Under the pieces are notes generated by a model. That model did no database searches and was not told the DNA's origin. It saw nothing but the letters and a program-made list of their open reading frames with translations. Shown here in pieces: positions 45,282 through 54,565 of a stretch of DNA of 64,000 bases. The position numbers were made by a program, and so were the translations under genes. Within the stretch, counting starts at the first letter, position 1. Each line of letters opens with the position of its first letter. The stretch comes from an uncultured Lachnospiraceae bacterium (GTDB taxonomy: Bacteria > Bacillota > Clostridia > Lachnospirales > Lachnospiraceae): assembly GCA_944377405.1 (NCBI GenBank), contig CALWES010000002.1, forward strand, positions 174,127 through 238,126. The letters run 5' to 3'.

Positions 45282-47189
45282 ATGCAGAATATTATCGTAG
45301 GAACGGCAGGTCATGTGGATCACGGAAAGACCTGTCTGATCAAAGCCCTTTCCGGCTATGATACGGATCGTTTGAAGGAAGAGAAGAAGAGGGGCATTAC
45401 CATCGATCTGGGATTTGCAAACCTTCCCAATGATGAGGGACTCCATATCGGTATCATCGATGTGCCCGGCCATGAAAAGTTTGTTAAAAACATGCTGGCT
45501 GGTATCGGCGGCATCGACCTGGTGCTGATGGTCATTGCCCTGGATGAGGGAGTCATGCCCCAGACCACGGAGCACTTTGAGATCCTGAAGATGCTTCACA
45601 TCCGGGAAGGCATCATCGTTCTGACCAAGGCGGATACGGTGGATGACGACTGGGCGGACATGGTAGAGGCGGACGTGCAGGAGATGGTGAAGGGAAGCTT
45701 CCTGGAGAACGCCCCCATGATCCGGGTCTCCGCATATACAGGAAAGAACATCCCGGAGCTTCGGGATATGATCATCGACATGGTCCGGGAGACAGGAAAC
45801 CGCAGAGAGGATCCGGAGCTTTTCCGTCTGGCCATCGACCGTGCTTTCACCATGGAAGGCTTCGGTACCGTTGTAACCGGTACCCTTCAGGAGGGCTCTC
45901 TCTCCGTGGGAGAGGAGATCATGCTGTATCCCCAGGAACGGATGCTGAAGGTCCGGGGGATCCAGAGCCACGGCAAACAGGAGGACCGGGCTTTTGCCGG
46001 CCAGCGTACTGCCATTAACCTTCTGAACATCAAAAAGGAAGAACTCCATAGAGGAGAGGTGCTGGCCTATCCGGGTTCCCTGATCCCCAGTACCATGGTG
46101 GACGTAAAGCTGACCCTGTTCAAGTCCTCAGACCGCCGCTTAAAGAGCGGAGACCGGGTACATCTGAACTACGGTGCGTCCCAGGTTATCGCCAAGGTGG
46201 TGATGCTGGATCAGGACATCATCGAGGCAGGAGAGTCCTGCTATGCCCAGCTGCGCTTTGATGAGCCGGTGGTGGTAAAGCGGAACGACCGTTTCATCAT
46301 CCGTTTCTTCTCCCCGGTGGTGACCTTCGGCGGCGGCGTCGTTCTGGACGCAGCTCCCATAAAGCATAAGCGCCATGATGAGACTGTGGTGGAATCCCTC
46401 CATGTAAAGGAAACAGGAGAGACGGAGGACGTGCTGCTTCTGGAGATCCTGGAGGAAAGCAGACGCTTCCCCACACCGGAGGCCCTGGCTGCCCTTATGG
46501 ATATGTCCAGGCTCCAGACGGAGTTCTATCTCACAAGGCTTAAGGAAAAGAAGAAGATCATCGTCCTTGCGGACGGCAGCGTGATTCACATGGATTACTG
46601 GAAGCAGGTGGCGGACTATACCTCAGAGACTCTGAAGGAATATCATATCAACAATCCCATTACGGAGGGCATGGACAAGGAGGAATTCAAGTCCAGGCTC
46701 TACGACCGATTCCGGCTTCCGGACCTGAGAAAGGCGGAAATCCTTCTGTCAGAGCTTCAGAAGCGTATGATCGTAAAGGCCAGCGGTACCTATGTTTCCG
46801 TAAAGGACTTCAATACGGCCTACAACGACGAGCTTACGGGGATGCGGATCCAGATCGCAAAGCAGTACGCAGCGGCAGGGATCGAGGCTCCGCCGACGGC
46901 AGAGATCACAAATTCCTTCAAGGATAAGACCAAGGCCCGTCAGATCATTGAGAACATGCACAAGGAAGGGGTGCTGGTAAAGATCTCCCCCACCACCTAT
47001 ATGGACAAAAAGTGCTACGACGAGATCGTACAGAAGCTCAGCGCCCATATGGACGCCCATGGCAAGATCACCCTGGGAGAGTTCCGGGACCTGGCAGGCA
47101 CCTCCAGAAAGTATGCCATGCAGTTTCTGGAGTGTCTGGACCGTCAGAAGATCACCAAGATGGTGGGAGACGCCCGGGTGCTGATCTAA
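45282..47189 (+). CDS. selB: Selenocysteine-specific elongation factor
   Basis: A 635-residue GTPase that delivers Sec-tRNA to UGA codons marked by a SECIS hairpin. Domain I has G1 GHVDHGKT, G2 [11 protein letters not shown]3 DVPGHEKF and the TKAD motif. Domains II-III follow, and the C-terminal winged helices (from about residue 380) bind the SECIS. It directly abuts selA. The bacterial-type SECIS elements of this window are its expected targets. Confidence 0.96.
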   Translation: MQNIIVGTAGHVDHGKTCLIKALSGYDTDRLKEEKKRGITIDLGFANLPNDEGLHIGIIDVPGHEKFVKNMLAGIGGIDLVLMVIALDEGVMPQTTEHFEILKMLHIREGIIVLTKADTVDDDWADMVEADVQEMVKGSFLENAPMIRVSAYTGKNIPELRDMIIDMVRETGNRREDPELFRLAIDRAFTMEGFGTVVTGTLQEGSLSVGEEIMLYPQERMLKVRGIQSHGKQEDRAFAGQRTAINLLNIKKEELHRGEVLAYPGSLIPSTMVDVKLTLFKSSDRRLKSGDRVHLNYGASQVIAKVVMLDQDIIEAGESCYAQLRFDEPVVVKRNDRFIIRFFSPVVTFGGGVVLDAAPIKHKRHDETVVESLHVKETGETEDVLLLEILEESRRFPTPEALAALMDMSRLQTEFYLTRLKEKKKIIVLADGSVIHMDYWKQVADYTSETLKEYHINNPITEGMDKEEFKSRLYDRFRLPDLRKAEILLSELQKRMIVKASGTYVSVKDFNTAYNDELTGMRIQIAKQYAAAGIEAPPTAEITNSFKDKTKARQIIENMHKEGVLVKISPTTYMDKKCYDEIVQKLSAHMDAHGKITLGEFRDLAGTSRKYAMQFLECLDRQKITKMVGDARVLI

Positions 47190-47247
47190 AGGAATTTATA
47201 ACAAAACTTAATAGAACCTCTTACATTTATTAAAAAACACAATAAAG

Positions 47248-47278
47248 TTGGCGGGTCCAGGGGGCGGAAATTTATAAT
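47248..47278 (+). promoter_or_regulatory. Weak promoter candidate for yedE
   Basis: TTGGCG (47248-47253) and TATAAT (47273-47278) are 19 bases apart, longer than ideal, 56 bases ahead of yedE. Confidence 0.4.
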
Positions 47279-47333
47279 GGAATGGAAAAATGGCGCAAGC
47301 CGTTATAAATCATTCCAAAGGGGGATATGAGAT

Positions 47334-48404
47334 ATGGATTTAGCAAAAAACAAGACCACGCTCCTGATCTCAGGAGCCATTCTGGGCCTCATTGCAGTGA
47401 TCCTGGCGGCCACCGGTAACCCGGGGAACATGGCCTTCTGTATTGCCTGCTTCATCAGAGACTCAGCAGGTGCCGTAAAGCTGCACACAACGGCTACGGT
47501 ACAGTATTTCAGACCGGAGATCGCAGGCATGCTGCTGGGTGCCTTCCTGATCGCTGTTGCCACGAAGGAGTACCGTTCCACAGCCGGTTCAGCACCCATG
47601 GTCCGTTTCATCCTGGGCTTCATCATGATGGTGGGCGCCCTGGTATTCCTGGGATGCCCGCTGCGTATGATCATCCGTATGGCAGCCGGTGACCTCAATG
47701 CTTATGTAGGACTGGTAGGTTTCGTTGCAGGTATCGCAACGGGTATCGTTGCACTGAAGAGGGGATTCTCCCTTGGCAGATCCCATGAGACGACCTCCGC
47801 TGCAGGAGCAGTGCTTCCAATTGCCTGGACCTTCCTTTTTGTACTGTCCCTGGCAGTTCCGGCACTCTTTGCCCTCAGTGAAAGCGGCCCCGGCTCCATG
47901 CATGCACCCATGATCCTGTCTCTGGCAGGCGGACTCCTTTTCGGTATCGTTGCCCAGAGAATCCGTATGTGCACCATCGGCGGCATCAGAGACCTGATCC
48001 TTACCAGGAACACGGATCTCTTTGCCATCCTTGCAGGATTCTTTGTGATCATGCTGGTGGGCAATATCGCTCTTGACAAGTTCACGGTAGGCTTCAGCGG
48101 ACAGCCCATTGCCCATGCACAGCATATCTGGAACTTCCTGGGTCTTTACGCAGTAGGATTTGCAGGCGTACTGGCAGGCGGATGCCCCCTTCGTCAGATC
48201 ATCCTGGCAGGTCAGGGTTCCTCCGATGCTGCAGTCACCTTCATCGGTATGTTCGTGGGAGCAGCATTCTGCCATAACTTCGGCCTGGCCTCCGCTGCAG
48301 CTTCCGCAGAAGCAGCAGGCGGTCCCTCCACGGCAGGTAAGGTTGCTCTGATCATTGCCATCGCAGTGACCTTCGTGATCGGATTCATGCCGAAGAAGAA
48401 GTAA
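47334..48404 (+). CDS. yedE: YedE family putative selenium transporter
   Basis: A 356-residue membrane protein of the YeeE/YedE (DUF395) family with about nine to ten helices. The duplicated cysteine signature is visible as FLGCPLRMIIR and GGCPLRQIIL, and RMCTIGGIRDL occurs between them. YeeE relatives import thiosulfate through such cysteines; YedE homologues co-occur with selenium-using organisms and are predicted selenium importers. It heads a block with a TusA-like gene, DUF3343, a desulfurase and yedF, directly after selB. Confidence 0.88.
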   Translation: MDLAKNKTTLLISGAILGLIAVILAATGNPGNMAFCIACFIRDSAGAVKLHTTATVQYFRPEIAGMLLGAFLIAVATKEYRSTAGSAPMVRFILGFIMMVGALVFLGCPLRMIIRMAAGDLNAYVGLVGFVAGIATGIVALKRGFSLGRSHETTSAAGAVLPIAWTFLFVLSLAVPALFALSESGPGSMHAPMILSLAGGLLFGIVAQRIRMCTIGGIRDLILTRNTDLFAILAGFFVIMLVGNIALDKFTVGFSGQPIAHAQHIWNFLGLYAVGFAGVLAGGCPLRQIILAGQGSSDAAVTFIGMFVGAAFCHNFGLASAAASAEAAGGPSTAGKVALIIAIAVTFVIGFMPKKK

Positions 48405-48454
48405 AACCATCCGAAACACTGAAAACAAAAGGGATATTTTTGGAGGATAAAATT

Positions 48455-48664
48455 ATGTACGAGGTTGACGCAAGAGGTCTTTCCTGTCCGGAGCCGGTCA
48501 TGATGACGGCTGCTGCACTGAAGGAGCATGGAAATGAGGACATCAAGGTCCTGGTTTCCGAGCCCCATTGCTATAAGAACGTGGAAAAATTCGCCCAGTC
48601 CCAGGGACGGAAGGCAGAGGTACATGCCGTAGGTTCCGAGTTTGAGGTGATCATCACGAAATAA
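48455..48664 (+). CDS. TusA/SirA-like sulfur or selenium carrier
   Basis: A 69-residue single-domain protein with the TusA family motif SCPEPVMM, in which the cysteine carries persulfide or perselenide. The ATG at 48455 follows TTGGAGG. In E. coli a TusA-like YedF partners YedE, and here a separate two-domain YedF follows 1.6 kb later, so this is a second carrier. Confidence 0.85.
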   Translation: MYEVDARGLSCPEPVMMTAAALKEHGNEDIKVLVSEPHCYKNVEKFAQSQGRKAEVHAVGSEFEVIITK

Positions 48665-48722
48665 AAGATGAGAAGCATCCGGCGTCGGCGGGAAGAACCC
48701 ATCATCAAAGAAGGATAGATTT

Positions 48723-48959
48723 ATGAGACAAAAGGAACTTAGACTGATCACAACTTTCCATACAACGGCGGATGCTCTCGCCTGTGAAAGGGCCTGCAAG
48801 GAGCAGGGCTTTTCCGGGCGGATCATCCCGGTTCCCAGGCAGCTGTCCGCAGGCTGCGGGCTCGCATGGAGCTGCGAGCCGGGAAAAGAGGAAGAATTTG
48901 CGGAATTTTTAAAGGAACATGGCGTGGAGTTCGATGAGATGGCCACGATCCTGTTCTAG
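48723..48959 (+). CDS. DUF3343 small protein, putative Se/S carrier
   Basis: A 78-residue protein of the DUF3343 family, described as putative Se/S carriers because of linkage to selenium genes. It contains cysteines in ALACERACKEQGF and SAGCGLAWSC, the latter a conserved CGL-type segment. No membrane part. A cysteine desulfurase gene follows after 11 bases. Confidence 0.8.
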   Translation: MRQKELRLITTFHTTADALACERACKEQGFSGRIIPVPRQLSAGCGLAWSCEPGKEEEFAEFLKEHGVEFDEMATILF

Positions 48960-48970
48960 GGGGTTATAAG

Positions 48971-50131
48971 ATGGGGGAAATGAGAAGAGTATATCTGGAT
49001 AATGCGGCGACTACCATGCAGAAGCCACCCTGTGTGGTGGAGGCAGTGACAGCCGCCCTGACGAGCTTCGGCAATTCCGGAAGAGATACGGGAGGTCATG
49101 CCCTGGATGCATCGAGAGTCATCTATGACGCAAGGTGCCTGATCAGCGACCTTTTCAATCTGGGGAATCCGAAGCAGGTGGTGTTTACCTGCAATTCCAC
49201 GGAGGCCCTGAATATGGCCATCCGGGGGCTGTTCCACAGGGGAGACCATGTGATCAGCTCCGTTATGGAGCACAATGCGGTGCTGCGTCCCCTTTATGAC
49301 ATTGAGGAGGATCAGGGAGTATCCCATACCTTCATCGGTGTGGACGAAAAGGGACGGCTCCTTGTGTCCGAGATCGAAAAGAATATCCGGCCGGAAACAA
49401 AGGCTCTGATCTTTACCCATGCCTCCAACGTAACGGGAAATGCCAACGATCTTCATGCCATTGGCAAGATCGCAAAGAAGCACGGACTCCTGTTTATTGT
49501 GGATGCATCCCAGACAGCGGGCGTGCTGCCCATCGACATGCAGGATATGAATATCGACATTGTCGCCTTTACGGGTCATAAGGGCCTTTACGGGCCTCAG
49601 GGAACCGGCGGCATGGCCATCAGAGAGGGAATCGATATCCATCCCTTAAAGTCCGGCGGCACCGGAGTCCTTTCCTATCTGAAGCATCAGCCGGAGGAGA
49701 TGCCCACCCATCTGGAGTGCGGCACCATGAATGCCCACGGACTGGCAGGCCTTCACGCCTCCCTGAACTGGCTGGTAAAGGAAGTGGGGATCGATCAGGT
49801 CCATGCCCATGAGATCGCCCTTGCAAAACGCTTTTACGAGGGTCTTAAGGATATGGAGGCGATCCGCTTTTACGGAGACTACGATACGGACCAGCGTGCG
49901 GCCATCGTGTCCCTGAACATTGCGGATTATGATTCTTCGGAGGTATCAGATCAGCTGGAGAGCGATTACGGGATCTCCACAAGGCCGGGAGCCCACTGTG
50001 CGCCTCTGATCCACGAGGCCATGGGCACCGTCAATCAGGGAATGGTCCGCTTTGCCTTCTCCTGGTTCAACACGGAGGAGGATGTGGATTATGCCGTAAA
50101 GGCGGTACGGGAACTGGCCACGGATATCTGA
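48971..50131 (+). CDS. Class V aminotransferase: cysteine desulfurase / selenocysteine lyase-like
   Basis: A 386-residue PLP enzyme. YLDNAATT opens the protein, the PLP lysine is in AFTGHKGLYGPQGTGG, and the mobile-loop cysteine is in STRPGAHCAPLIHEAMG. It matches the cysteine desulfurase family often annotated with yedE/yedF. Release of Se(0) or S(0) from selenocysteine or cysteine to the adjacent TusA-like carriers is the expected role. AGGGGG precedes the ATG. Confidence 0.88.
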   Translation: MGEMRRVYLDNAATTMQKPPCVVEAVTAALTSFGNSGRDTGGHALDASRVIYDARCLISDLFNLGNPKQVVFTCNSTEALNMAIRGLFHRGDHVISSVMEHNAVLRPLYDIEEDQGVSHTFIGVDEKGRLLVSEIEKNIRPETKALIFTHASNVTGNANDLHAIGKIAKKHGLLFIVDASQTAGVLPIDMQDMNIDIVAFTGHKGLYGPQGTGGMAIREGIDIHPLKSGGTGVLSYLKHQPEEMPTHLECGTMNAHGLAGLHASLNWLVKEVGIDQVHAHEIALAKRFYEGLKDMEAIRFYGDYDTDQRAAIVSLNIADYDSSEVSDQLESDYGISTRPGAHCAPLIHEAMGTVNQGMVRFAFSWFNTEEDVDYAVKAVRELATDI

Positions 50132-50230
50132 TGATGAAAGCACGGTATGGGAAGAAAAACATGATTCTTTCCGCTACCTTGTAAATATAACTTGCAGCTG
50201 CAAAAGAATGCGGCAGAGAGGAGTACAGCA

Positions 50231-50842
50231 ATGATAGAAGTAAATGCCATGGGGGATGCCTGTCCGATCCCGGTCATTAAGACAAAAAAGGCTCTTTCCG
50301 GACTGACGGGCCCGGATACCGTAAAGGTATATGTGGACAATGAGACTGCGGTCCAGAATGTGACCAAGATGGCCCAGTCCGCAGGGGGAGCAGTAAGCTC
50401 CGAAAAGGTAGAAGAGAAAAAGTTTGTGATAACCATAGAGATGCAGGGCGCGCCGAAAACAGAACTTCCGGCAGACGAGGCAGTGAGCTGCATCCCGGAC
50501 CAGCGGGGAGACCTGATCGTTGTTGTTTCCTCAGACCGTATGGGTGAAGGAAATGACGAACTGGGCAAGGTCCTGATCAAGAGCTTCATCTTTGCCGTAA
50601 CGCAGCTGGATCAGCTTCCCAAGACCATGCTCTTCTATAACGGAGGAGCTACCCTTACCTGTGAGGGTGCGGATACCCTTGAAGACCTTAAGAGTCTGGA
50701 GGCCCAGGGCGTGGAGATCATGACCTGCGGAACCTGCCTGGATTATTACAAGATGAAGGAAAAGCTGGCAGTGGGAACCGTGACCAATATGTACAGCATC
50801 GTAGAGACCATGGCAAAGGCCGGAAAGATCATCAAGCCCTGA
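50231..50842 (+). CDS. yedF: YedF family selenium metabolism protein
   Basis: A 203-residue two-domain protein. An N-terminal TusA domain has CPIP (DACPIPVIKTKKAL). The C-terminal DsrE-like domain contains MTCGTCLDYY. This matches the YedF selenium-metabolism family by recall. The ATG at 50231 follows AGAGAGGAG; an earlier in-frame start at 50192 is not used. A terminator closes the selenium-trafficking block. Confidence 0.88.
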   Translation: MIEVNAMGDACPIPVIKTKKALSGLTGPDTVKVYVDNETAVQNVTKMAQSAGGAVSSEKVEEKKFVITIEMQGAPKTELPADEAVSCIPDQRGDLIVVVSSDRMGEGNDELGKVLIKSFIFAVTQLDQLPKTMLFYNGGATLTCEGADTLEDLKSLEAQGVEIMTCGTCLDYYKMKEKLAVGTVTNMYSIVETMAKAGKIIKP

Positions 50843-50871
50843 TGCCGGTCTGCCCATAAGACAAGCAGCAG

Positions 50872-50910
50872 AAGGCGGACTGCCCGTAAAAATGTGGCGG
50901 TCCGCCTTTT
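50872..50910 (+). terminator. Terminator after yedF
   Basis: AAGGCGGAC/GTCCGCCTT hairpin followed by TTTT. Confidence 0.85.
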
Positions 50911-50964
50911 ATAAAACCGGGAATGCCCGGTTACAGATCAAAATAAAATAGATTGGATACAAAT

Positions 50965-51762
50965 ATGAGCAAACACATGACGACAGAAGGAGGCGAGCAG
51001 ATCCCCGTTTCCGCCTACGATAAGGAGAGCAGCGGAAAGAAATGGGCAGGAAGGATCATCCTGATCGCCATTGCAGTGGTACTTATCGCTCTGTATTTTC
51101 TGGTGCCCTCGGTGAACCGCTTTACCAACAGCGTATTTGCCATGTTCGCCAGCGGAGACTTTACGGTGGTACGGGAGTGGATCGCAGCCTACGGTGGCTG
51201 GGCCGCCTTTATCTCCTTTTTCCTGATGGTATTTCAGTCCATCGCAGCGCCCCTTCCCGCCTTCCTGATCACCTTTGCCAATGCGAACCTCTTTGGCTGG
51301 TGGCAGGGGGCCATCCTTTCCTGGAGCTCCGCCATGGTGGGAGCTGCGGTCTGCTTCTGGATCGCCAGGATCCTGGGACGGGATGCGGTGGTAAAGCTGA
51401 CCTCCAACAAGGCATTGAAGTCCGTGGATGATTTCTTTGCCAAGCATGGAAAAAATGCCATCCTGATCGCAAGGCTCCTGCCCTTTATGTCCTTTGATAT
51501 CGTAAGCTATGCGGCGGGACTTACCTCCATGGGCTTCTGGTCCTTCTTTATCGCCACGGGCATCGGACAGCTTCCGGCCACCCTGGTTTATTCCTATGTG
51601 GGAGGCATGCTGACAGGAGGGGCACAGCTTCTGGTCACCGGACTTCTGATCCTTTTTGCCCTGTCTGCTTTGATCGTCCTTCTGCGGCAGGTCTATACGG
51701 AGCGGCAGAAGAAAAAGGCAGACCGGCCGGATGCCTACGGCACGAAAGAAGATGGAAGATAA
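50965..51762 (+). CDS. TVP38/TMEM64 (VTT domain) membrane protein, YdjX/YdjZ-like
   Basis: A 265-residue integral membrane protein with a single N-terminal helix and a VTT/SNARE-associated domain (LITFANANLFGWWQGAILSW, RLLPFMSFDIVSYAAGL, GQLPATLVYSYVGG). Such proteins have reentrant helices and suspected transport or lipid scrambling roles. E. coli YdjX and YdjZ of this family are encoded with ydjY and ynjABC near selD, and comparable partners follow here. No strong ribosome site is visible; the ATG at 50965 is preferred over TTG 50953. It overlaps the next gene. Confidence 0.85.
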   Translation: MSKHMTTEGGEQIPVSAYDKESSGKKWAGRIILIAIAVVLIALYFLVPSVNRFTNSVFAMFASGDFTVVREWIAAYGGWAAFISFFLMVFQSIAAPLPAFLITFANANLFGWWQGAILSWSSAMVGAAVCFWIARILGRDAVVKLTSNKALKSVDDFFAKHGKNAILIARLLPFMSFDIVSYAAGLTSMGFWSFFIATGIGQLPATLVYSYVGGMLTGGAQLLVTGLLILFALSALIVLLRQVYTERQKKKADRPDAYGTKEDGR

Positions 51763-53146
51763 GAAATTATGTAAGACGGGATCGGGCCTGGAACGGTGGA
51801 GAAAGCCCCTGGCCTTCCTTCTGCTGGTCCTTCTTATCCTGCTCTTGAACCACCGTTTCGGCTGGTCGGCCTGGCTGTCTGACCCGGAAAATCTCGGCTT
51901 TCTTCGAAGCCTGATCCAGGAGAATCTGCCGGCGGCCTTCCTGCTTTACTGCCTGATCACCATTGTAGCCTGTGTGGTGCTGGCGCTGCCGGGAATCACC
52001 TTTGCCCTTCTGGCAGGAGTCCTCTTTGGACCTTTCCTTGGGATTCTGGCCTGCGACCTGGCCTGTACCGTAGGAGCCGCCATTGCCTTTCTGGTGGGAC
52101 GCTTTTTCCTGAAGGATGCGGTTAAGCCTATGCTGGAGAAGAGTCCGCTTCTCAAGAAACTTCTTTTTTCCGGCAGAAGGGAAAATGATATCACGGTGCT
52201 GATGATCACAAGGCTCGTGCCTTTGTTCCCCTATAACCTGCAGAACTTTGCCTATGGCGTCACGGATATGGGCTTTTGGACCTATACGGTCCTTACCTTT
52301 ATCTTCATGCTGCCGGGAGTTTCCTTTTATACCATCGGAGCGGCGGGGCTTACGGCAGGGGAGGATGCCTGGAAGTATTTCCTTACGGCAGGAATCCTGG
52401 CGGTGCTGGTCACTCTGCTTGGAATATTGATCAAAAAGAAGTTCCTGACAGAAAATGAAAAAGAGGCCTATGTGATCATGACCCGGGTCCCTGAGGCGGG
52501 AAAGACAAAGACCAGGCTGATGTCGCTGCTTTCCGGGAAGGAATGTAAGGAGCTCCATGAGGCCTTCCTTGCAGATCTTTGGGAGCTCTTCCTGAAGGAA
52601 GGGACCGGACCGGATGTGTATGTCTATTATCTGGAGGATGGCCCTTCTTCGGAAGCAAGGATCAAAAGCCTCCTTCCGGGAGCAAAGGCATATATCCCCC
52701 AGGAGGGGAAAAACCTAGGAGAGAAGATGGAGGCTGCATTCCGGATCCTTTTTCAACGGGGCTATGAAAGGACCGTGCTGACGGGAACGGATATTCCGGA
52801 GCTGTCACCAGGGATCGTAAAGGATGCCTTTTCCACCCTTTCGGACCATCAGGTGGTGCTGAACCCCACGGCTGACGGAGGTTATTATCTGGTGGGGATG
52901 CAGAAGCCCTGGGAGATCTTTTCTGTGAATGGCTATGGGACCGGAAGCGTCTTTTCCGATACCTGCCGGAACATAGAGGAAAAGGGCCTTTCCCTTTCAG
53001 TGGGGGAGCCCCTCATGGATCTGGATACCCCTGAGGACCTTCGGGCCATCAGGAAGCGGTACAGGGAAGGAGGCCTCTGCCTCTGGAAGCATACGGCAGA
53101 GTGGATTCTCGGCTTTAGGGAGAAGGAGGGCAGCCGACAGGAATGA
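51731..53146 (+). CDS. TVP38 membrane domain fused to rSAM/selenodomain-associated transferase 1
   Basis: A 471-residue fusion. Residues 20-235 are a second VTT domain (GITFALLAGVLFGPFLG, RLVPLFPYNLQNFAYGV). Residues from about 245 form a cytosolic DUF2064/TIGR04282-type nucleotide-sugar transferase-like domain (YVIMTRVPEAGKTKTRL, TGTDIPELSP, LNPTADGGYYLVGM, DLDTPEDL), also named arsenosugar-biosynthesis glycosyltransferase. The start is uncertain: ATG 51731 or ATG 51752, both overlapping the upstream gene. The stop overlaps the next gene as ATGA. The fusion ties the transferase to the membrane and to the TVP38 protein. Confidence 0.85.
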   Translation: MPTARKKMEDKKLCKTGSGLERWRKPLAFLLLVLLILLLNHRFGWSAWLSDPENLGFLRSLIQENLPAAFLLYCLITIVACVVLALPGITFALLAGVLFGPFLGILACDLACTVGAAIAFLVGRFFLKDAVKPMLEKSPLLKKLLFSGRRENDITVLMITRLVPLFPYNLQNFAYGVTDMGFWTYTVLTFIFMLPGVSFYTIGAAGLTAGEDAWKYFLTAGILAVLVTLLGILIKKKFLTENEKEAYVIMTRVPEAGKTKTRLMSLLSGKECKELHEAFLADLWELFLKEGTGPDVYVYYLEDGPSSEARIKSLLPGAKAYIPQEGKNLGEKMEAAFRILFQRGYERTVLTGTDIPELSPGIVKDAFSTLSDHQVVLNPTADGGYYLVGMQKPWEIFSVNGYGTGSVFSDTCRNIEEKGLSLSVGEPLMDLDTPEDLRAIRKRYREGGLCLWKHTAEWILGFREKEGSRQE

Positions 53147-54210
53147 AGGGAAAGAGAAAAAAAGAAGTGGGCCTTCAGGAGGTCTGGCACAGAGATTCCC
53201 TGCGGCTTATGGCCGATGCCTGCATCGGCTGTGACCGCTGCAGGAAGGCCTGCCTCTTTCTGGAAAAATACGGGATCGATCTGAAGGGCCTTTCGGAACG
53301 GACAGAGCTTTTGTACAGCTGCTTTCTCTGCGACCGCTGCAGGGCGGTATGCCCCATGGATATCAGCGGAAGAGGCATCGCCCTTAAGGGGCGTCAGATG
53401 GCAGTGGAGGAACAGGGAGGACGGCTCCCCGTATCCGGCTGCAAAGGCCTTCTTTGGGAAAAGGATCCCTACCGCTTTGCAAACTATAAAGGGGGAAACA
53501 GCCCCTCGGTGTTCTTTCCCGGCTGCAACCTGCCTTCCTTTTTCCCCAAAACCACAAAGCAGCTTTCCAGGCTCTTTTCGGAACGGGGGATCGGAACGGT
53601 CTATGACTGCTGCGGAAAGCCGGTGGAAGAGCTGGGACTTTCCGCCCACGGAGAGAGAAACCTGGAGGGCCTTGCAGGCAGGCTGAAAAGGGCAGGAGTC
53701 AGGGAACTGATCCTGGCCTGTCCTAACTGCTATTATTACCTGAAGGGAAGGCTTCCGGAGGAGATCCGACTTGTGACGGTATACCGGAAGCTGTCTGAGC
53801 TTTCCCTGGGAAACCGGATCGAAGGGGAGCAGATCCCCCTGTATCTTCCCTGCCCGGATCGGGAAGAGCAGATCTTTTTAAAGGATCTGGAAGCCTTCCT
53901 GCCGGGAGGCTTTGAAACAGAGACCTATGGAAGCCTGCAATGCTGCGGCCTGGGAGGCTGTGCCTTCCTGCAGGAGCCGGAGCTTGCGGAGGAGATGACG
54001 AAAGCAGCGGCGAAGGCGGCGATAGGAGAGGGGAAGGATGAGGTCAGGACGGAAGCCCTTTATACCTACTGCGCTTCCTGCGTCTCCCGCTTCCAGAGAA
54101 AGGGGATAGGGGGAGCGGTCCATGTGCTCCCGCTGATTCTGGAAGTCCGGGAAGAGATGCCAAAAGGAATCCGTCCCTTCCTGAACAGAGCCCTTTGGCT
54201 CAGGATATAA
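53143..54210 (+). CDS. Iron-sulfur oxidoreductase with CCG-type domains
   Basis: A 355-residue protein with two ferredoxin-like cysteine sets (CIGCDRCRKAC and CFLCDRCRAVCP) for [4Fe-4S] clusters, then CCG-type regions related to HdrD/GlpC (FFPGCNLPSF, DCCGKP, LACPNCYYY, LQCCGLGGCAF, TYCASCVSRF). Such proteins move electrons between cofactors or thiols. It is translationally coupled to the fusion gene upstream and 22 bases before the peroxidase-like gene. It could supply electrons to the radical SAM enzyme or the AhpD-like protein (inference). Confidence 0.85.
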   Translation: MKGKRKKEVGLQEVWHRDSLRLMADACIGCDRCRKACLFLEKYGIDLKGLSERTELLYSCFLCDRCRAVCPMDISGRGIALKGRQMAVEEQGGRLPVSGCKGLLWEKDPYRFANYKGGNSPSVFFPGCNLPSFFPKTTKQLSRLFSERGIGTVYDCCGKPVEELGLSAHGERNLEGLAGRLKRAGVRELILACPNCYYYLKGRLPEEIRLVTVYRKLSELSLGNRIEGEQIPLYLPCPDREEQIFLKDLEAFLPGGFETETYGSLQCCGLGGCAFLQEPELAEEMTKAAAKAAIGEGKDEVRTEALYTYCASCVSRFQRKGIGGAVHVLPLILEVREEMPKGIRPFLNRALWLRI

Positions 54211-54232
54211 GAAAAATCCAAGGAGAAAAAAG

Positions 54233-54565
54233 ATGAATACCTATTACAATCCGGAGGATCTTGCGAAGTTTTCAACCATGGGAGAGGAGGCCCCGAAGCT
54301 CTGGGAATCCTTTATGAATTATTACGGACAGGTATTTGCCGACGGGGCCCTTTCCGCTAAGGAAAAGTCCCTCATCGCATTTGCCGTTGCCCTTACGGTA
54401 CAGTGTCCTTATTGCATCGATTCCTACACCAATGACTACCTGGAAAAGGGCGGAAATGAGGAGGAACTGACGGAGGCTGCCCATGTGGCCTGCGCCATCA
54501 GAGGCGGCGCTTCCCTGGTACATGGGGTACAGATGAAGAATATCGTAAAGGATCAGATGTTTTAA
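54233..54565 (+). CDS. Carboxymuconolactone decarboxylase/AhpD-like peroxidase-family protein
   Basis: A 110-residue protein with the AhpD-type redox pair CPYC (ALTVQCPYCIDSYTNDYL) and histidine in AAHVACAIRGGASLVHG. It matches the alkylhydroperoxidase-like family seen beside selenocysteine radical SAM genes (arsenosugar-biosynthesis-associated peroxidase-like). E. coli YnjA is a broader relative. AAGGAG precedes the ATG. Its TAA overlaps the radical SAM start by one base (TAATG). Confidence 0.88.
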   Translation: MNTYYNPEDLAKFSTMGEEAPKLWESFMNYYGQVFADGALSAKEKSLIAFAVALTVQCPYCIDSYTNDYLEKGGNEEELTEAAHVACAIRGGASLVHGVQMKNIVKDQMF

